Notes: a model not told the origin generated them from the sequence alone. A stretch of 64,000 bases of DNA from Stanieria sp. NIES-3757 (GCA_002355455.1 AP017375.1:186001-250000); one strand, 5' to 3'. Positions 8,618-17,719 are shown, counted from the first letter of the stretch. Program-made: numbers and translations.

Positions 8618-9199
8618 ATGGAAGTAATTCCTGATTATGAAGTTCAACCTCTAGTTGACTTAAGAAAATACGACCAATCTAAGTTTGAACGCGGACGACC
8701 AGGCTGGTATGTTATGCTCTGGTGGTTAGTACAGGCAGTTGTTTTTCCGTTAAGTCCTCACAATCTTAATAGTTTACGCTGCTGGTTATTGCGTTTATTT
8801 GGTGCATCAATTGGTAAGGGAGTATTGATTCGTCCCACTGCTCGTTTTACTTATCCTTGGAAAGTTGCGATCGCAGATTACTCTTGGATTGGAGATGATG
8901 TAGTTTTTTATAGCATTGATCGGATTGAAATTGGTTCTCATTGTGTGATTTCCCAAAAATCCTATCTTTGTACTGGTAGTCATAATATCCAGGATCGAGC
9001 TTTTAGTTTGATTACTGCACCCATTGTTATTGAAAATGGAGTTTGGCTCGCTACAGATTGTTTTGTTGGTTGTGGAGTAACCATTGGAGCTAATACTGTA
9101 GTTGGAGCCAGAAGCAGTGTGTTTCGAGATTTGCCTGCTCAACAAGTAGCTTGGGGTTCTCCTTGTCGTCCTCATTATCGTCGGGAAGTTACTAAATAA
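8618..9199 (+). CDS. WcaF-type polysaccharide acetyltransferase (left-handed beta-helix)
   Basis: A 193-residue acyltransferase with hexapeptide repeats from about residue 65 (IGKGVLIRPTARFTYP, IADYSWIGDDVVFYSID, IEIGSHCVISQKSYLCTG). The catalytic loop is TGSHNIQDRAF, where the His is the general base, followed by IENGVWLATDCFVGCGVTIG. The C-terminus AWGSPCRPHYRRE is typical of the WcaF colanic-acid subgroup; in filamentous relatives a similar protein is named HpsU. It transfers acetyl groups from acetyl-CoA to a sugar in exopolysaccharide. It follows the GT2 gene by 21 bp and is convergent with the GH13 gene ending at 9211. Confidence 0.88.
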   Translation: MEVIPDYEVQPLVDLRKYDQSKFERGRPGWYVMLWWLVQAVVFPLSPHNLNSLRCWLLRLFGASIGKGVLIRPTARFTYPWKVAIADYSWIGDDVVFYSIDRIEIGSHCVISQKSYLCTGSHNIQDRAFSLITAPIVIENGVWLATDCFVGCGVTIGANTVVGARSSVFRDLPAQQVAWGSPCRPHYRREVTK

Positions 9200-9210
9200 A
9201 GCAAATTGGA

Positions 9211-10854
9211 CTATTTCACAAAAACTTGAGCTTCGTATCCTCCCAAATTTAGTTTTAACCCAGCTTCTTCAGCTTCTAAATCGTAATTTGTTGTCCATTC
9301 GTGCCAAGTACCAGTAGCAGGAAAACGAGGAAGTTGATAATCTTCTAAAAAATTATCAGAAAAATTAGTCACGACAACTACACGAGAACCTTCATCATTC
9401 CAACGATTGTAGGCTAACACTTTATTTTCCGAATCTTCCCAGAAAAAATCAATATTGCTGGTACGAAGAGCATGATTTGATTTACGCAAAGCAATCAAAC
9501 CTTTGTAATAATCAAATAAATTTTGATTCAGTTCGTTTGCTAGTAGTGTCCAATCAATTTTAGCTTCTCTTTGAAGTTGAAATTCACCAAATTCACTACC
9601 CATCCAAATCATCGGTATTCCTGGCGTAGTCATGAGTAGAACCGCACCGAGTTTAGCTCGTTTAAAGGCTTCTGCTTCAAAAATTCCGCGATCGCCTAAA
9701 TCTGCCATCGGATACTTGCGATCGTGATTAGTCAAATAATTAATTACATTGCTTCCATCAGGATAACCTTGTCTGCGACAATCCAAAACCTCTTTTAACG
9801 CTTCAAGATCGAAATGATCACCACAAATGTGTTTTAAAACTTGTTGATAAAAACTTTCATGCCAGCAACTATCCATTGGTCGATCAAAACCAACTAAATC
9901 GGGAGTTTCTGGAATATGTTCGGCAATGTTAAAAAATGGCTTCATGGAAGCAGCTTTCTTTGCTTGTTCGGCAATCCAACTCATGAAGTCATAGTTGGCA
10001 ATTTGTCTAGCTGCATCGTAGCGAATTCCATCAATGCGATATTCCTCAACCCAAAAATGCACGGCATCACCGCTAAATTGCCAGGCGGGTTTAACATCTA
10101 AATTTTCGTCATAATGTTCGTAATTAAATTCTGGACCCCAACTATTATCAGGATCTCGTGCTGAATGATGAAACCAGTAGTCATAATCAATTTGAGTTAG
10201 AGGACTATCTGCATCTGAATGATTTAAAATGCTGTCCATAATCACTCGAATACCCCTCGAATGACATTCATCAATGAGACACTTTAAATCTTCACTCTTC
10301 CCATAACTCGACTCAATGGCAAAAAAATAACGGGGTGTATAACCCCAATTATCATCTCCTGGATATTCTTGAACAGGAAGTAATTCAATAGCATTGATAC
10401 CAAGTTCACACAAATAATCTAACTTTTCAATCAGATCTTGGAAATTACCTCGTTTCTTCCCGTCTCCTTCTCCTCCCGAAAAACCCGATACAAATAATTC
10501 GTAAATAATTAACTCATCATTATTAGGTAAAAGTTGGTCATGATCTTGCCAAATATAATCATCAACAATTCGTTTACCTTCTTTAATTCGGATTACTGTA
10601 TTTTGCGTAGCATTATCAATTTCTGTAGCGTAAGGATCGCTGATATATACCCATTGATTCGGTTCTAAAAACCAAGATTTTGATTGCAAGCGAAATTTAT
10701 ACTGATAAATCCCATCTTCTAACTCAATTGTGGTGCGAAAATAACCATCCTCTGTTTTTGTCATCGGTATTTCTTCCCAGTCCTTAAAACTACCGCTAAT
10801 GGTTGCTTTTTCGTTATAGGGAGCAAATAATTTAAATTCAATTGAGCTAGCCAT
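9211..10854 (-). CDS. Alpha-amylase family glycoside hydrolase (GH13) with N-terminal CBM48-like domain
   Basis: A 547-residue cytoplasmic enzyme without a signal peptide. Residues 1-95 are a CBM48/early-set beta-sandwich (FKLFAPYNEKATISGSFKDW, then DGIYQYKFRL). The catalytic barrel follows with the four GH13 regions: VIMDSILNHS; GIRYDAARQ with nucleophile Asp280; FFNIAEH with acid/base Glu312; and YLTNHD with Asp378. A C-terminal beta domain ends the protein (YNRWNDEGSRVVVVTNFS). Such proteins act on alpha-glucans related to glycogen, but exact specificity (hydrolase, branching or transferase) cannot be read from motifs. Its size is smaller than branching enzyme. Single gene, with an 0.8-kb gap upstream. 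Confidence 0.9.
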   Translation of the reverse strand: MASSIEFKLFAPYNEKATISGSFKDWEEIPMTKTEDGYFRTTIELEDGIYQYKFRLQSKSWFLEPNQWVYISDPYATEIDNATQNTVIRIKEGKRIVDDYIWQDHDQLLPNNDELIIYELFVSGFSGGEGDGKKRGNFQDLIEKLDYLCELGINAIELLPVQEYPGDDNWGYTPRYFFAIESSYGKSEDLKCLIDECHSRGIRVIMDSILNHSDADSPLTQIDYDYWFHHSARDPDNSWGPEFNYEHYDENLDVKPAWQFSGDAVHFWVEEYRIDGIRYDAARQIANYDFMSWIAEQAKKAASMKPFFNIAEHIPETPDLVGFDRPMDSCWHESFYQQVLKHICGDHFDLEALKEVLDCRRQGYPDGSNVINYLTNHDRKYPMADLGDRGIFEAEAFKRAKLGAVLLMTTPGIPMIWMGSEFGEFQLQREAKIDWTLLANELNQNLFDYYKGLIALRKSNHALRTSNIDFFWEDSENKVLAYNRWNDEGSRVVVVTNFSDNFLEDYQLPRFPATGTWHEWTTNYDLEAEEAGLKLNLGGYEAQVFVK

Positions 10855-11208
10855 AGAAGTTTGTTGAGTTATCTAAAACTTAAACGTTTTTGTTAAAGAT
10901 GTTTCATCCTATAAACTTCCGACCAACTAATATCTCTATCAAAAGTTATAATTTTTGCTTTAATTTGTAATAGTAATTGATGTTTTTGCTGAAATTTATG
11001 AATCTAGGGCAACATGAAAATTAGATGATTTGACAATCTAGCTTTTAAGAGATTTGATGATTCTTGAGGACAATACTTAATCAATAAAATTAACTATTTA
11101 AGTGTTTCTATAACTTACGATAGATTAAAAATTATACTACAAGTTATATACATATAGATATAAGCTTATCAACTTTTATCTCTTGCTTCTATAAAAAGCT
11201 AAACTTAT
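10855..11208. other. Gap with a possible promoter upstream of an orphan terminator
   Basis: No supported gene. TTGACA at 11030-11035 is followed after 17 bases by TTTGAT (11053-11058), an acceptable sigma-70-like pair on the plus strand. It lies about 150 bp before the strong terminator at 11209-11248. A short stop-to-stop frame on the minus strand near 10880-10990 has protein-like ITFDRDISWSEV but no start codon. Confidence 0.35.
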
Positions 11209-11248
11209 GAGTCAGTCAAATTATAAAATTTGCTGGCTCTCTTTTTTT
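11065..11248 (+). ncRNA. Candidate small RNA ending at an orphan terminator
   Basis: This is an inference from signals only. A sigma-70-like promoter at 11030-11058 and a strong rho-independent terminator at 11209-11248 bound about 185 nt that contain no plausible reading frame. No plus-strand gene upstream needs the terminator, because the neighbour at 9211-10854 runs the other way. The 5' end is estimated from the -10 box. I know no RNA family match. Confidence 0.3.
11209..11248 (+). terminator. Strong rho-independent terminator with no obvious gene
   Basis: GAGTCAG (11209-11215) pairs with CTGGCTC (11233-11239), and CAAATT (11217-11222) with AATTTG (11227-11232), around an ATAA loop with one bulged T. 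Seven T residues follow at 11242-11248. There is no T-run on the opposite strand, so it acts rightward. Confidence 0.8.
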
Positions 11249-11668
11249 ACCTCAATTTAAAAGTGAGCATTTTTTAAATAACATATAACTTTTGATATAC
11301 AAAATTTGATAATTTTTTTTCTATGGTATAAAAAATTAAAGGCAAAAATTACCTAGCAATTGGCAACCTGAAGTCAGTAATAATAAATTATTGTTGCTTT
11401 TGCTAATAATTTATTAAGCCTGTATCTAGCAATTCTGATGATTGGAAATCACCGAAGGTATGTTTAACAACCAATTATCAACAAAATATAGGTATTTCCG
11501 AAATTATTTTAAATCAGAATTGTCATAAGTAATCACTGCAAAAAACAATAAGTAAAAAAATTGATTGCTATTTTAGATAATTGCTTTCTGAAAAAGAATT
11601 GGAATTAAAAATTTATTGAACAACAACTAATAGCAATTTCAACAACAGGAAAAAATCAATATTGAATT
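11249..11668. other. AT-rich gap upstream of the OB-like protein gene
   Basis: About 420 bases of very AT-rich sequence. No gene, repeat or RNA fold that I can support. It should contain the promoter of the gene at 11669, whose weak ribosome binding site AGGAAAAA lies about 15 bases before the ATG. Confidence 0.4.
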
Positions 11669-12505
11669 ATGTTTGAGCAACATTCTTTCTATCATCGAAT
11701 AACCAAAACAATTGGAAGTTCGCTATTCGCAATCGCGCTTGGTTTAACTCCAACTTTGCTGCTTCCACTTAACAGTACTGCTCAAGAAATGGAGCAAAAT
11801 CAAAATCAAGAGAACGTGACTATTGAGGATATGACGGGCAATGCCGAAGAATATATCGGACAACAAGTAACAGTTAGAAGTACAATCCAAGAAGAATTAG
11901 GAGATTCAGGCTTTGTGCTTCAAAACAATCGATTTTTCGGCGGTTCTCCTGTTCTTGTTATTAATCCTCTGAATCGATCTTTAAATCCTCCTAGTAAAGA
12001 TGTTCCTATTCAAGTAACAGGAACAGTTCAACAATTCGTGATAGACGAGCTTGAAAGAGAATATGGGCTGAGTATAGATAGAGAACTATATACAGATTAC
12101 GAAAATCAACCAGCTATTTTTGCTGATAATCTTGCCCTAGCTCCGACTATTGAACAATTAGCCGCAAATCCTTCAGATTATTACGAGCAAGCGATCGCAG
12201 TTGAAGGAGAAGTTGGACAACTTTTATCTCCTAATAGTTTTGCTCTTTATGAGGAAGGCTGGATTGATGATATTGGTTTGCTGGTTATGGGTATCAACCA
12301 AGACCTTAATACTTCAAAGAAAACATTCCAACAAGGAGACTACGTAGTTGTGACTGGCGTAGTGCAGCCGTTCGATGCCCAGATGCTTGAACAAGAATCA
12401 GGGTTAAATTGGAACTCGCGGCAAATTCAAGAGTTTGAGTCGAGATATACAAATCGACCTGTTATTACTGCGGAAAAAGTTTATCCCTCTGCGGTAAGTA
12501 ACTAG
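11669..12505 (+). CDS. Secreted protein with two OB-like repeats
   Basis: A 278-residue protein with an N-terminal signal peptide (IGSSLFAIALGLTPTLLLPL, cleavage near STAQE). The mature part contains two similar units. The first, about residues 52-150, has a GNAEEYIGQQVTVRSTIQEE segment and DVPIQVTGTVQQF. The second, about 157-275, has a NPSDYYEQAIAVEGEVGQLL segment and GDYVVVTGVVQPF. Both end in a similar tail naming NQPAIFA or NRPVITAEKV. The pattern suggests tandem OB-fold barrels in the periplasm or outside the cell. I do not know a named family with certainty. It lies 63 bp upstream of the general-stress gene at 12569; both may respond to envelope stress. Confidence 0.75.
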   Translation: MFEQHSFYHRITKTIGSSLFAIALGLTPTLLLPLNSTAQEMEQNQNQENVTIEDMTGNAEEYIGQQVTVRSTIQEELGDSGFVLQNNRFFGGSPVLVINPLNRSLNPPSKDVPIQVTGTVQQFVIDELEREYGLSIDRELYTDYENQPAIFADNLALAPTIEQLAANPSDYYEQAIAVEGEVGQLLSPNSFALYEEGWIDDIGLLVMGINQDLNTSKKTFQQGDYVVVTGVVQPFDAQMLEQESGLNWNSRQIQEFESRYTNRPVITAEKVYPSAVSN

Positions 12506-12568
12506 ATTGCCGTTAAGTAAAACAGCTTTGCAAAGCTAATCATAAGTAAATAATTTAAGGAGAACAGA

Positions 12569-13432
12569 ATGAATAGAGAAACTAGAACAAGTATGGGAAC
12601 GTCCAATGTCTATAGACGAGCCGTTGGTGTTTTTACCAGAAGAGAAGATGTCGAAAACGCCCTACGCACTCTAAAAGAAAACGGATTTAATATGGATGAT
12701 GTCTCGCTGCTAGCACGAAATCTTGAAGGGGTTGAAGGAGCAGACGAAGTTAGTCAAGGCAATGAAGCTGCCGAAGGTGCAGGTATTGGTGCAACTACTG
12801 GGACTGTTTTAGGTGGTATTGGTGGATTTTTAGTAGGAGCAGGAGTTTTAGCTATTCCTGGTGTTGGACCAGTCCTAGCTGCTGGAGTAGGAATTTCAGA
12901 AATTGCAGCTACTCTAGCTGGTGCAGGTATTGGGGCAGCGACTGGTGGTATTATTGGTGCTTTAGTGGGATTAGGTATTCCTGAAGATAGAGCTAGAGTA
13001 TATCAAGACCGAATTAAAGCTGGTGACTATTTACTCATGGTGACTGGTACTGAAGATCAAGTCAGAAGAGCAGCTTCGATTTTACGCGATCGCCGTATTC
13101 AGGAGTTTGAGATTTATGATGCTCCCGATCTCTACAAATCAAGAAATCAAACTGCAACCGCAAATCCAAATGTTCCGCCTACTACTACTGGAAAAGTGAT
13201 AAGTGGAGAAGAATTTATTGGTGAATCTAGTCAGACAGCACCTAGACAAAATTTGACTAACAAACAAGTCGTTGCTGAACCTAATCAAGCAGTATCAAGA
13301 CAAAATATAACTGAAAAACCAGTTGTAACCGAACCTAGTCAATCAGTATCAAGACAAAATGTAACTGAAAAAATCGATCTTGATAATGATGGTGAAGCAG
13401 AAGTAATTATTGTGGATAAAGTCGATAAATAA
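12569..13432 (+). CDS. General stress protein (YflT/GSP17M-like) with glycine zipper and C-terminal repeats
   Basis: A 287-residue protein preceded by a strong ribosome binding site (AAGGAG, 7 bases before the ATG). Residues 15-60 match the GSP17M/YflT family (RAVGVFTRREDVENALRTLK, then NGFNMDDVSLLAR). Residues 75-145 form a long glycine/alanine-rich hydrophobic stretch with GxxxG spacing (GAGIGAATGGIIGALVGLG), a likely membrane hairpin. GDYLLMVTGTEDQVRRAASI returns to an alpha/beta fold. The C-terminus carries three imperfect repeats of about 17 residues around SRQNITEKPVV and SRQNVTEK, then ends in an acidic DLDNDGEAEVIIVD segment. Function in stress response is inferred from the family name only. 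A terminator follows at 13478. Confidence 0.8.
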   Translation: MNRETRTSMGTSNVYRRAVGVFTRREDVENALRTLKENGFNMDDVSLLARNLEGVEGADEVSQGNEAAEGAGIGATTGTVLGGIGGFLVGAGVLAIPGVGPVLAAGVGISEIAATLAGAGIGAATGGIIGALVGLGIPEDRARVYQDRIKAGDYLLMVTGTEDQVRRAASILRDRRIQEFEIYDAPDLYKSRNQTATANPNVPPTTTGKVISGEEFIGESSQTAPRQNLTNKQVVAEPNQAVSRQNITEKPVVTEPSQSVSRQNVTEKIDLDNDGEAEVIIVDKVDK

Positions 13433-13477
13433 GACGAAGTTGACCCAAGTTATTAATTAATAGTAGCTGGAAAAAAG

Positions 13478-13513
13478 CCCACTCCTCATCCCAAAGCGGA
13501 AGGGGTGGGTTTA
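13478..13513 (+). terminator. Rho-independent terminator after the general stress gene
   Basis: CCCACTCC (13478-13485) pairs with GGGGTGGG (13502-13509), an 8-bp GC-rich stem with a 16-base loop, followed by a short T-rich tail. It is placed 45 bp after the stop codon at 13432. Confidence 0.75.
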
Positions 13514-13798
13514 AAATTTATAAAGATTAAATTGATAGTTTTTTTTGTTTTTTCTTTTCAGTTAATCACCTTACATTTTATAAATAGAAACTAAATCTAT
13601 AGCTTATCTGACATACTTTCCAAAGCGATCAAGTTTGCCCCTCATCAATTTAATATCCCTAAAGCTTAATCTATTATTAATTTTTTATTAAACATAATTA
13701 ATACTTCTTTTTCTATATTTTGAAGAAGATTATTAAAAAATAATTTTGATTGTCGACGATAAACTGCTAGTAATTTGTAAGAATTATCACTATTAATA
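13514..13798. other. AT-rich promoter gap before the metallophosphoesterase gene
   Basis: Low-complexity AT sequence without a supported gene; the only structured element in this intergenic stretch is the terminator just upstream. Confidence 0.4.
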
Positions 13799-15571
13799 AT
13801 GAAAAAAAAAAGTTTAATCTGGTTGAATTTAACTATATTATTAATATTTTTAACAATTGCAGTTATGACTAATTCGCTCGAAGCATCAACTGTACAGCAA
13901 AACTCATCAATTTCTTTATTAAGCGATCCTTTTTTACAACTACCTACTAAAAATTCTGTCAGAGTAGTTTGGTTTACAGACTTTCTAGGTGAAGAACATC
14001 AAGTAGTTTATGGTAAAAAATTAGAGTCTACAGTTACCGCAGATACAAATAAACTCAGTCGAGTTCGAGAAGACGAAAATTCGCAATTATCCCAAACTTA
14101 TTTACAGCCAACCATTAGAAATATCTGGCGACACGAAGCAATTATTCCTAATCTAACTTCTAAGCAACGACTTCCTTATCAAGTGATCAGTGTTAAAGAA
14201 GGAAAAAAAATCCACAGCAAAGTTTTTACTCTTACTACTGCACCTCAATCGGGGACACCATTAAAAATTTTACTAACCTCCGATCATCAACTGATGCCTA
14301 TGACCGCAGCTAATTTACAAAAAGTAGAAGAAACTATTGGCAGAGTCGATGCAGTTTTTTTAGCAGGAGATTTAGTTAATATACCAGACCGTGCTTCTGA
14401 ATGGTTTGATGACAAGCGAGGTGGTGCATTTTTTCCCTGTTTGCAAGGACGTGCTAGTTATGAACTAGAATACAACGGAACTAAAACAGTTTATCGAGGC
14501 GGTGAAATAATTCAACACGCTCCTTTATTTACTGCGATCGGTAATCATGAAGTTATGGGAAGATATTCTCAAACTCAATCTCTTAAACAACAGTTTGGTG
14601 ATGCTGTTCCTAGGTTTGTTGCCGAAAAATCATATCAACAATTAGTTCAACAAATTAATCCGAAACAAGATCCACAAGTACACAGTGCATGGATCAAAGC
14701 TAATTCTTTTAACACCGATACTTACGAAGAAATTTTTACTCTTCCTCAAAGTATTAATGGTGGTAAAAAATATTATGCCGTGACTTTTGGTGATATTCGT
14801 TTAGTTGTATTATACATCACTAATATATGGCGATCGCCCGAACTTAACCCTGATATTAAAGGAAGATATCAAGAAAGAGAAGCAGATTTAGAGCATCCCG
14901 AACAATGGGGTTATGGACAACATATTTTTGAACCAATTACGCCCGATAGTCAACAATATCAATGGCTAAAACAAGAATTACAAAGTGAAGCTTTTCAACA
15001 AGCAAAATATAAAATTGTCATGTTTCACCATCCTCCCCATACCCTAGGTGGTAATATTGTCCCTCCTTATACTAATCCTTTTCCTCGTATAAAACGAACT
15101 GAAACTGGTCAGATTAAATCTATTCGTTACGAATATCCTCCAGAACAAGATTATATTATTAGGGATGTCATGCCTTTATTAAAATCAGCCAAAGTCCAAT
15201 TAGTCTTTTATGGACATTCTCATCTGTGGAATCGCTTTGTCAGTTCCACAGGAATAAATTTTTTAGAATCTTCTAATGTTGGTAATAGTTACGGAGCGCA
15301 TTTAGAAGATAATAAACGACCAGTACCCAAAGATAACCCTAATCTTGTCTATGCTGAAACAGGCGATCCCAATGGCTTAGAACCAATTATGCCTACCTTA
15401 GCACCACTTCAAGACAAACAAGGAAACAACTTACCCTATCTCGCCAGTAATGAAATTACCAGTTTCAGTATTCTGGATACCAAAACAGGCATAATTAGTA
15501 GTTATCGCTACGATACTCGTCAGCCTAACTCCCGAGTAATTAAATTTGATCAGTTCGCACTGATTCAATAA
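13799..15571 (+). CDS. Secreted metallophosphoesterase (purple acid phosphatase-like)
   Basis: A 590-residue protein with an N-terminal signal or anchor (LTILLIFLTIAVMTNSLEA). Residues 40-140 resemble the fibronectin-like N-terminal domain of purple acid phosphatases (SVRVVWFTDFLGEEHQVVYG). The dimetal catalytic core follows in order: LLTSDHQ, VFLAGDLVN, FTAIGNHEVMG, IVMFHHPPH and LVFYGHSHLWNR, giving the Asp, Asn and His ligands of the calcineurin-like superfamily. It is probably periplasmic or exported and hydrolyses phosphate esters or diesters. A DPNGLEPIMPTLAPLQD stretch near the C-terminus is unusual. It is convergent with the Wzc-like gene, whose stop is only 16 bp away. No Pho box was identified. 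Confidence 0.85.
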   Translation: MKKKSLIWLNLTILLIFLTIAVMTNSLEASTVQQNSSISLLSDPFLQLPTKNSVRVVWFTDFLGEEHQVVYGKKLESTVTADTNKLSRVREDENSQLSQTYLQPTIRNIWRHEAIIPNLTSKQRLPYQVISVKEGKKIHSKVFTLTTAPQSGTPLKILLTSDHQLMPMTAANLQKVEETIGRVDAVFLAGDLVNIPDRASEWFDDKRGGAFFPCLQGRASYELEYNGTKTVYRGGEIIQHAPLFTAIGNHEVMGRYSQTQSLKQQFGDAVPRFVAEKSYQQLVQQINPKQDPQVHSAWIKANSFNTDTYEEIFTLPQSINGGKKYYAVTFGDIRLVVLYITNIWRSPELNPDIKGRYQEREADLEHPEQWGYGQHIFEPITPDSQQYQWLKQELQSEAFQQAKYKIVMFHHPPHTLGGNIVPPYTNPFPRIKRTETGQIKSIRYEYPPEQDYIIRDVMPLLKSAKVQLVFYGHSHLWNRFVSSTGINFLESSNVGNSYGAHLEDNKRPVPKDNPNLVYAETGDPNGLEPIMPTLAPLQDKQGNNLPYLASNEITSFSILDTKTGIISSYRYDTRQPNSRVIKFDQFALIQ

Positions 15572-15586
15572 CTCTCAAAATTAATT

Positions 15587-17719
15587 CTAAACTTTAGCAG
15601 TTATTTTATTAATTAATATTCCTAAAATTGGTGTTTTAGATATAGTAAGTTGATTAATAGCTTCTTTAAATTTTAATGTTTGTAATTTACCCAAAGCAGT
15701 TACTAAAACTACTCCATCAGTTTTATTAGCTAATAAATTTACATCAGCATAATCAACAATAGAAGAAACATCATAAATCACTAACTCAAAATGCTGTTTT
15801 AATTCTTCCATTAAATCTCGCATTTTTGCAGAAGCTAGTAATTTACTAGTATCAATATTATTGTTTATATTACCAGAAGACAAAATAAATAAATTTTCCT
15901 CTAAAGAAGATTTTTGAATAACACAATGAACATTTAAATCTAAATCGTCAGATAACAAAAGATCACTCAGACCTTGATTTGAGGTTAACGCCATACTGGT
16001 AGTCAATTTACTTGGACTACGCATATCAGCATCAACAACTAAAACTCTAGTTCCCATTGCAGCAGCCACCTTAGCTAAATTGAGAACTACAGTAGATTTT
16101 CCTTCACCAGATACTGCAGAAGTAACAAGTAAAGAATTAATACCATTATTATCTTCAAATAAACCTAAATTGGCTCCAAAAAAACGAAAAGCTTCTACAG
16201 ATGAAGACAGTAAATTCTCTGGAGCAGAATTTCTATTATAAACTTGAATTCCTGACTCTTGTTCTTGAGAGTCTGAAGGCTGTATTAACTTAATTAATTT
16301 TTTAAAAGATAACTTTTTATTAGAGCGATCAAAGGGAATAATGCCTAAAATTGGTAGAGTAGTAATCTCTCTAAGTTGATTAGCATTATAAACTAAGTTC
16401 TGGTATTTATCTATAATTAAAGCTGCACCTGTACCAATCAACAAACCTAACAGCGTACCCAAAACTACATAATTAGCAGTGCTAGCAGCATCAGTTTGGG
16501 GTTCTCCTGGAGGAGTAAGTAATCTCCAAGGTGCTTCTTTTTGCGAGGCTTCAAGTCGTAAAGATTCTCTTTGAACCAAAAGCTGGTTAAGCTGTTTTTC
16601 TGTAATTGCCATTTGTCGATTAATCTTCTCGAATTTTCGCGTAACTTCTGACCATTCTTGAAGATTTTGTTCTACATTTACTATCTCTTCCCGATTATCT
16701 TTTTGTTGATTTAGTTGCAACTCAATTTGATTATTAATTTTCTGTTGGATAACTGCTTTTTCTTGATCGATTAGAGCAATTATTTTTTTTCTTTGTTCTT
16801 GTAATGTTTGGATTTGAGGATTTTGTTCTGAAAAAATAGCTGATTGTTGGGCAATTTTTTGATCTATTGCTTTTAAATCTCCAAGTAAAGCGTTATAACG
16901 CGAAGTCCCTAGTTGCATTGCCATAGTTGATGTTGTAGCTTGTTGATTAAGTTCTTTTGTAGCGATATCAGCTAGCTTGTGAGTTTTTTCTAATTGAGTT
17001 TTATATTGAAGTTCTTGGTTGAGCAAATTATCTAGTCTTTGAGATAATTGAACTGCCTGAATTTTTGGGTCAATAAGATTATATTCTGTTCTAAGCTGAT
17101 CTAATTGCTGATTGAGTCCATCAATTTTAGTTTGTATGACAGGAATTTGCTGATTTAAAAATTCAAGACCTCTATTAACGCCAGATTGTCTTTTTAATAA
17201 ACTATAAGTTAAATAAACTTCACTAATTGTATTAAGTACATCTTTTACTTGTTCTTTATCAGTATCTTTATAAGAAACTGCTAAAGTTGTTAGTTCTGTA
17301 TTCGTTGTTTTAAGCTCAAGGCTACTAATTATAGAACTATAGTTAAGGTTAGGATATTTATGACTAAGTTTATCAATTATCTCTTGAATTAATTGTGGAC
17401 TTTTTAAGGTTTTTATTTGTACTTCATCTAACTTATCAGCAGTAACTGCTTCAGTAGTTTCTCTAGACTGAGAAGTTACTTTTGTTTCAATGGTTACTGG
17501 TTCAGAAAGGATTTCAAAACCAGCTTGATAGTTAGGAACCCGTCTTAAAGCTTGATATAAAGCTAATGAAGATATAATAACTGTAATTCCTCCTATAACA
17601 TGAATTTGACGTAAAATTGTATCTCTTATGGCAATTAAGTTTAATCTGCCTTCTTCTGCTTCATCGATTGCAAAATTTTGAGGAATTGCTTTAATTTCAG
17701 AATAGTGATTAGCTTTCAT
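15587..17719 (-). CDS. Wzc-like polysaccharide co-polymerase with C-terminal BY-kinase domain
   Basis: A 710-residue inner-membrane protein. A first membrane segment at about 36-52 (HVIGGITVIISSLALYQAL) precedes a Wzz domain. A long coiled-coil arm of about residues 180-400 is rich in Gln and Leu. A second membrane segment (VVLGTLLGLLIGTGAALII) leads to the cytoplasmic ATPase domain. Walker A is VTSAVSGEGKSTVVLNLA, Walker A' is VLVVDADMRSPS, and the Walker B region reads LVIYDVSSIVDYAD. These proteins control chain length and export of capsule or exopolysaccharide. Oddly, the protein ends in GILINKITAKV with no C-terminal tyrosine cluster. It stands alone here; the other polysaccharide genes are 14-15 kb away. 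Confidence 0.88.
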   Translation of the reverse strand: MKANHYSEIKAIPQNFAIDEAEEGRLNLIAIRDTILRQIHVIGGITVIISSLALYQALRRVPNYQAGFEILSEPVTIETKVTSQSRETTEAVTADKLDEVQIKTLKSPQLIQEIIDKLSHKYPNLNYSSIISSLELKTTNTELTTLAVSYKDTDKEQVKDVLNTISEVYLTYSLLKRQSGVNRGLEFLNQQIPVIQTKIDGLNQQLDQLRTEYNLIDPKIQAVQLSQRLDNLLNQELQYKTQLEKTHKLADIATKELNQQATTSTMAMQLGTSRYNALLGDLKAIDQKIAQQSAIFSEQNPQIQTLQEQRKKIIALIDQEKAVIQQKINNQIELQLNQQKDNREEIVNVEQNLQEWSEVTRKFEKINRQMAITEKQLNQLLVQRESLRLEASQKEAPWRLLTPPGEPQTDAASTANYVVLGTLLGLLIGTGAALIIDKYQNLVYNANQLREITTLPILGIIPFDRSNKKLSFKKLIKLIQPSDSQEQESGIQVYNRNSAPENLLSSSVEAFRFFGANLGLFEDNNGINSLLVTSAVSGEGKSTVVLNLAKVAAAMGTRVLVVDADMRSPSKLTTSMALTSNQGLSDLLLSDDLDLNVHCVIQKSSLEENLFILSSGNINNNIDTSKLLASAKMRDLMEELKQHFELVIYDVSSIVDYADVNLLANKTDGVVLVTALGKLQTLKFKEAINQLTISKTPILGILINKITAKV

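Noticed and set aside
8807-9175. A 122-codon minus-strand frame across the acetyltransferase gene
   Set aside because: It is a shadow of the hexapeptide acetyltransferase on the plus strand, with Ser/Thr/Asn-rich sequence and no domain.
10875-11000. Minus-strand stop-to-stop frame with KIITFDRDISWSEVYRMKHL
   Set aside because: It is about 36 codons, has no start codon and no recognisable family; it may be a gene scrap but cannot be supported.
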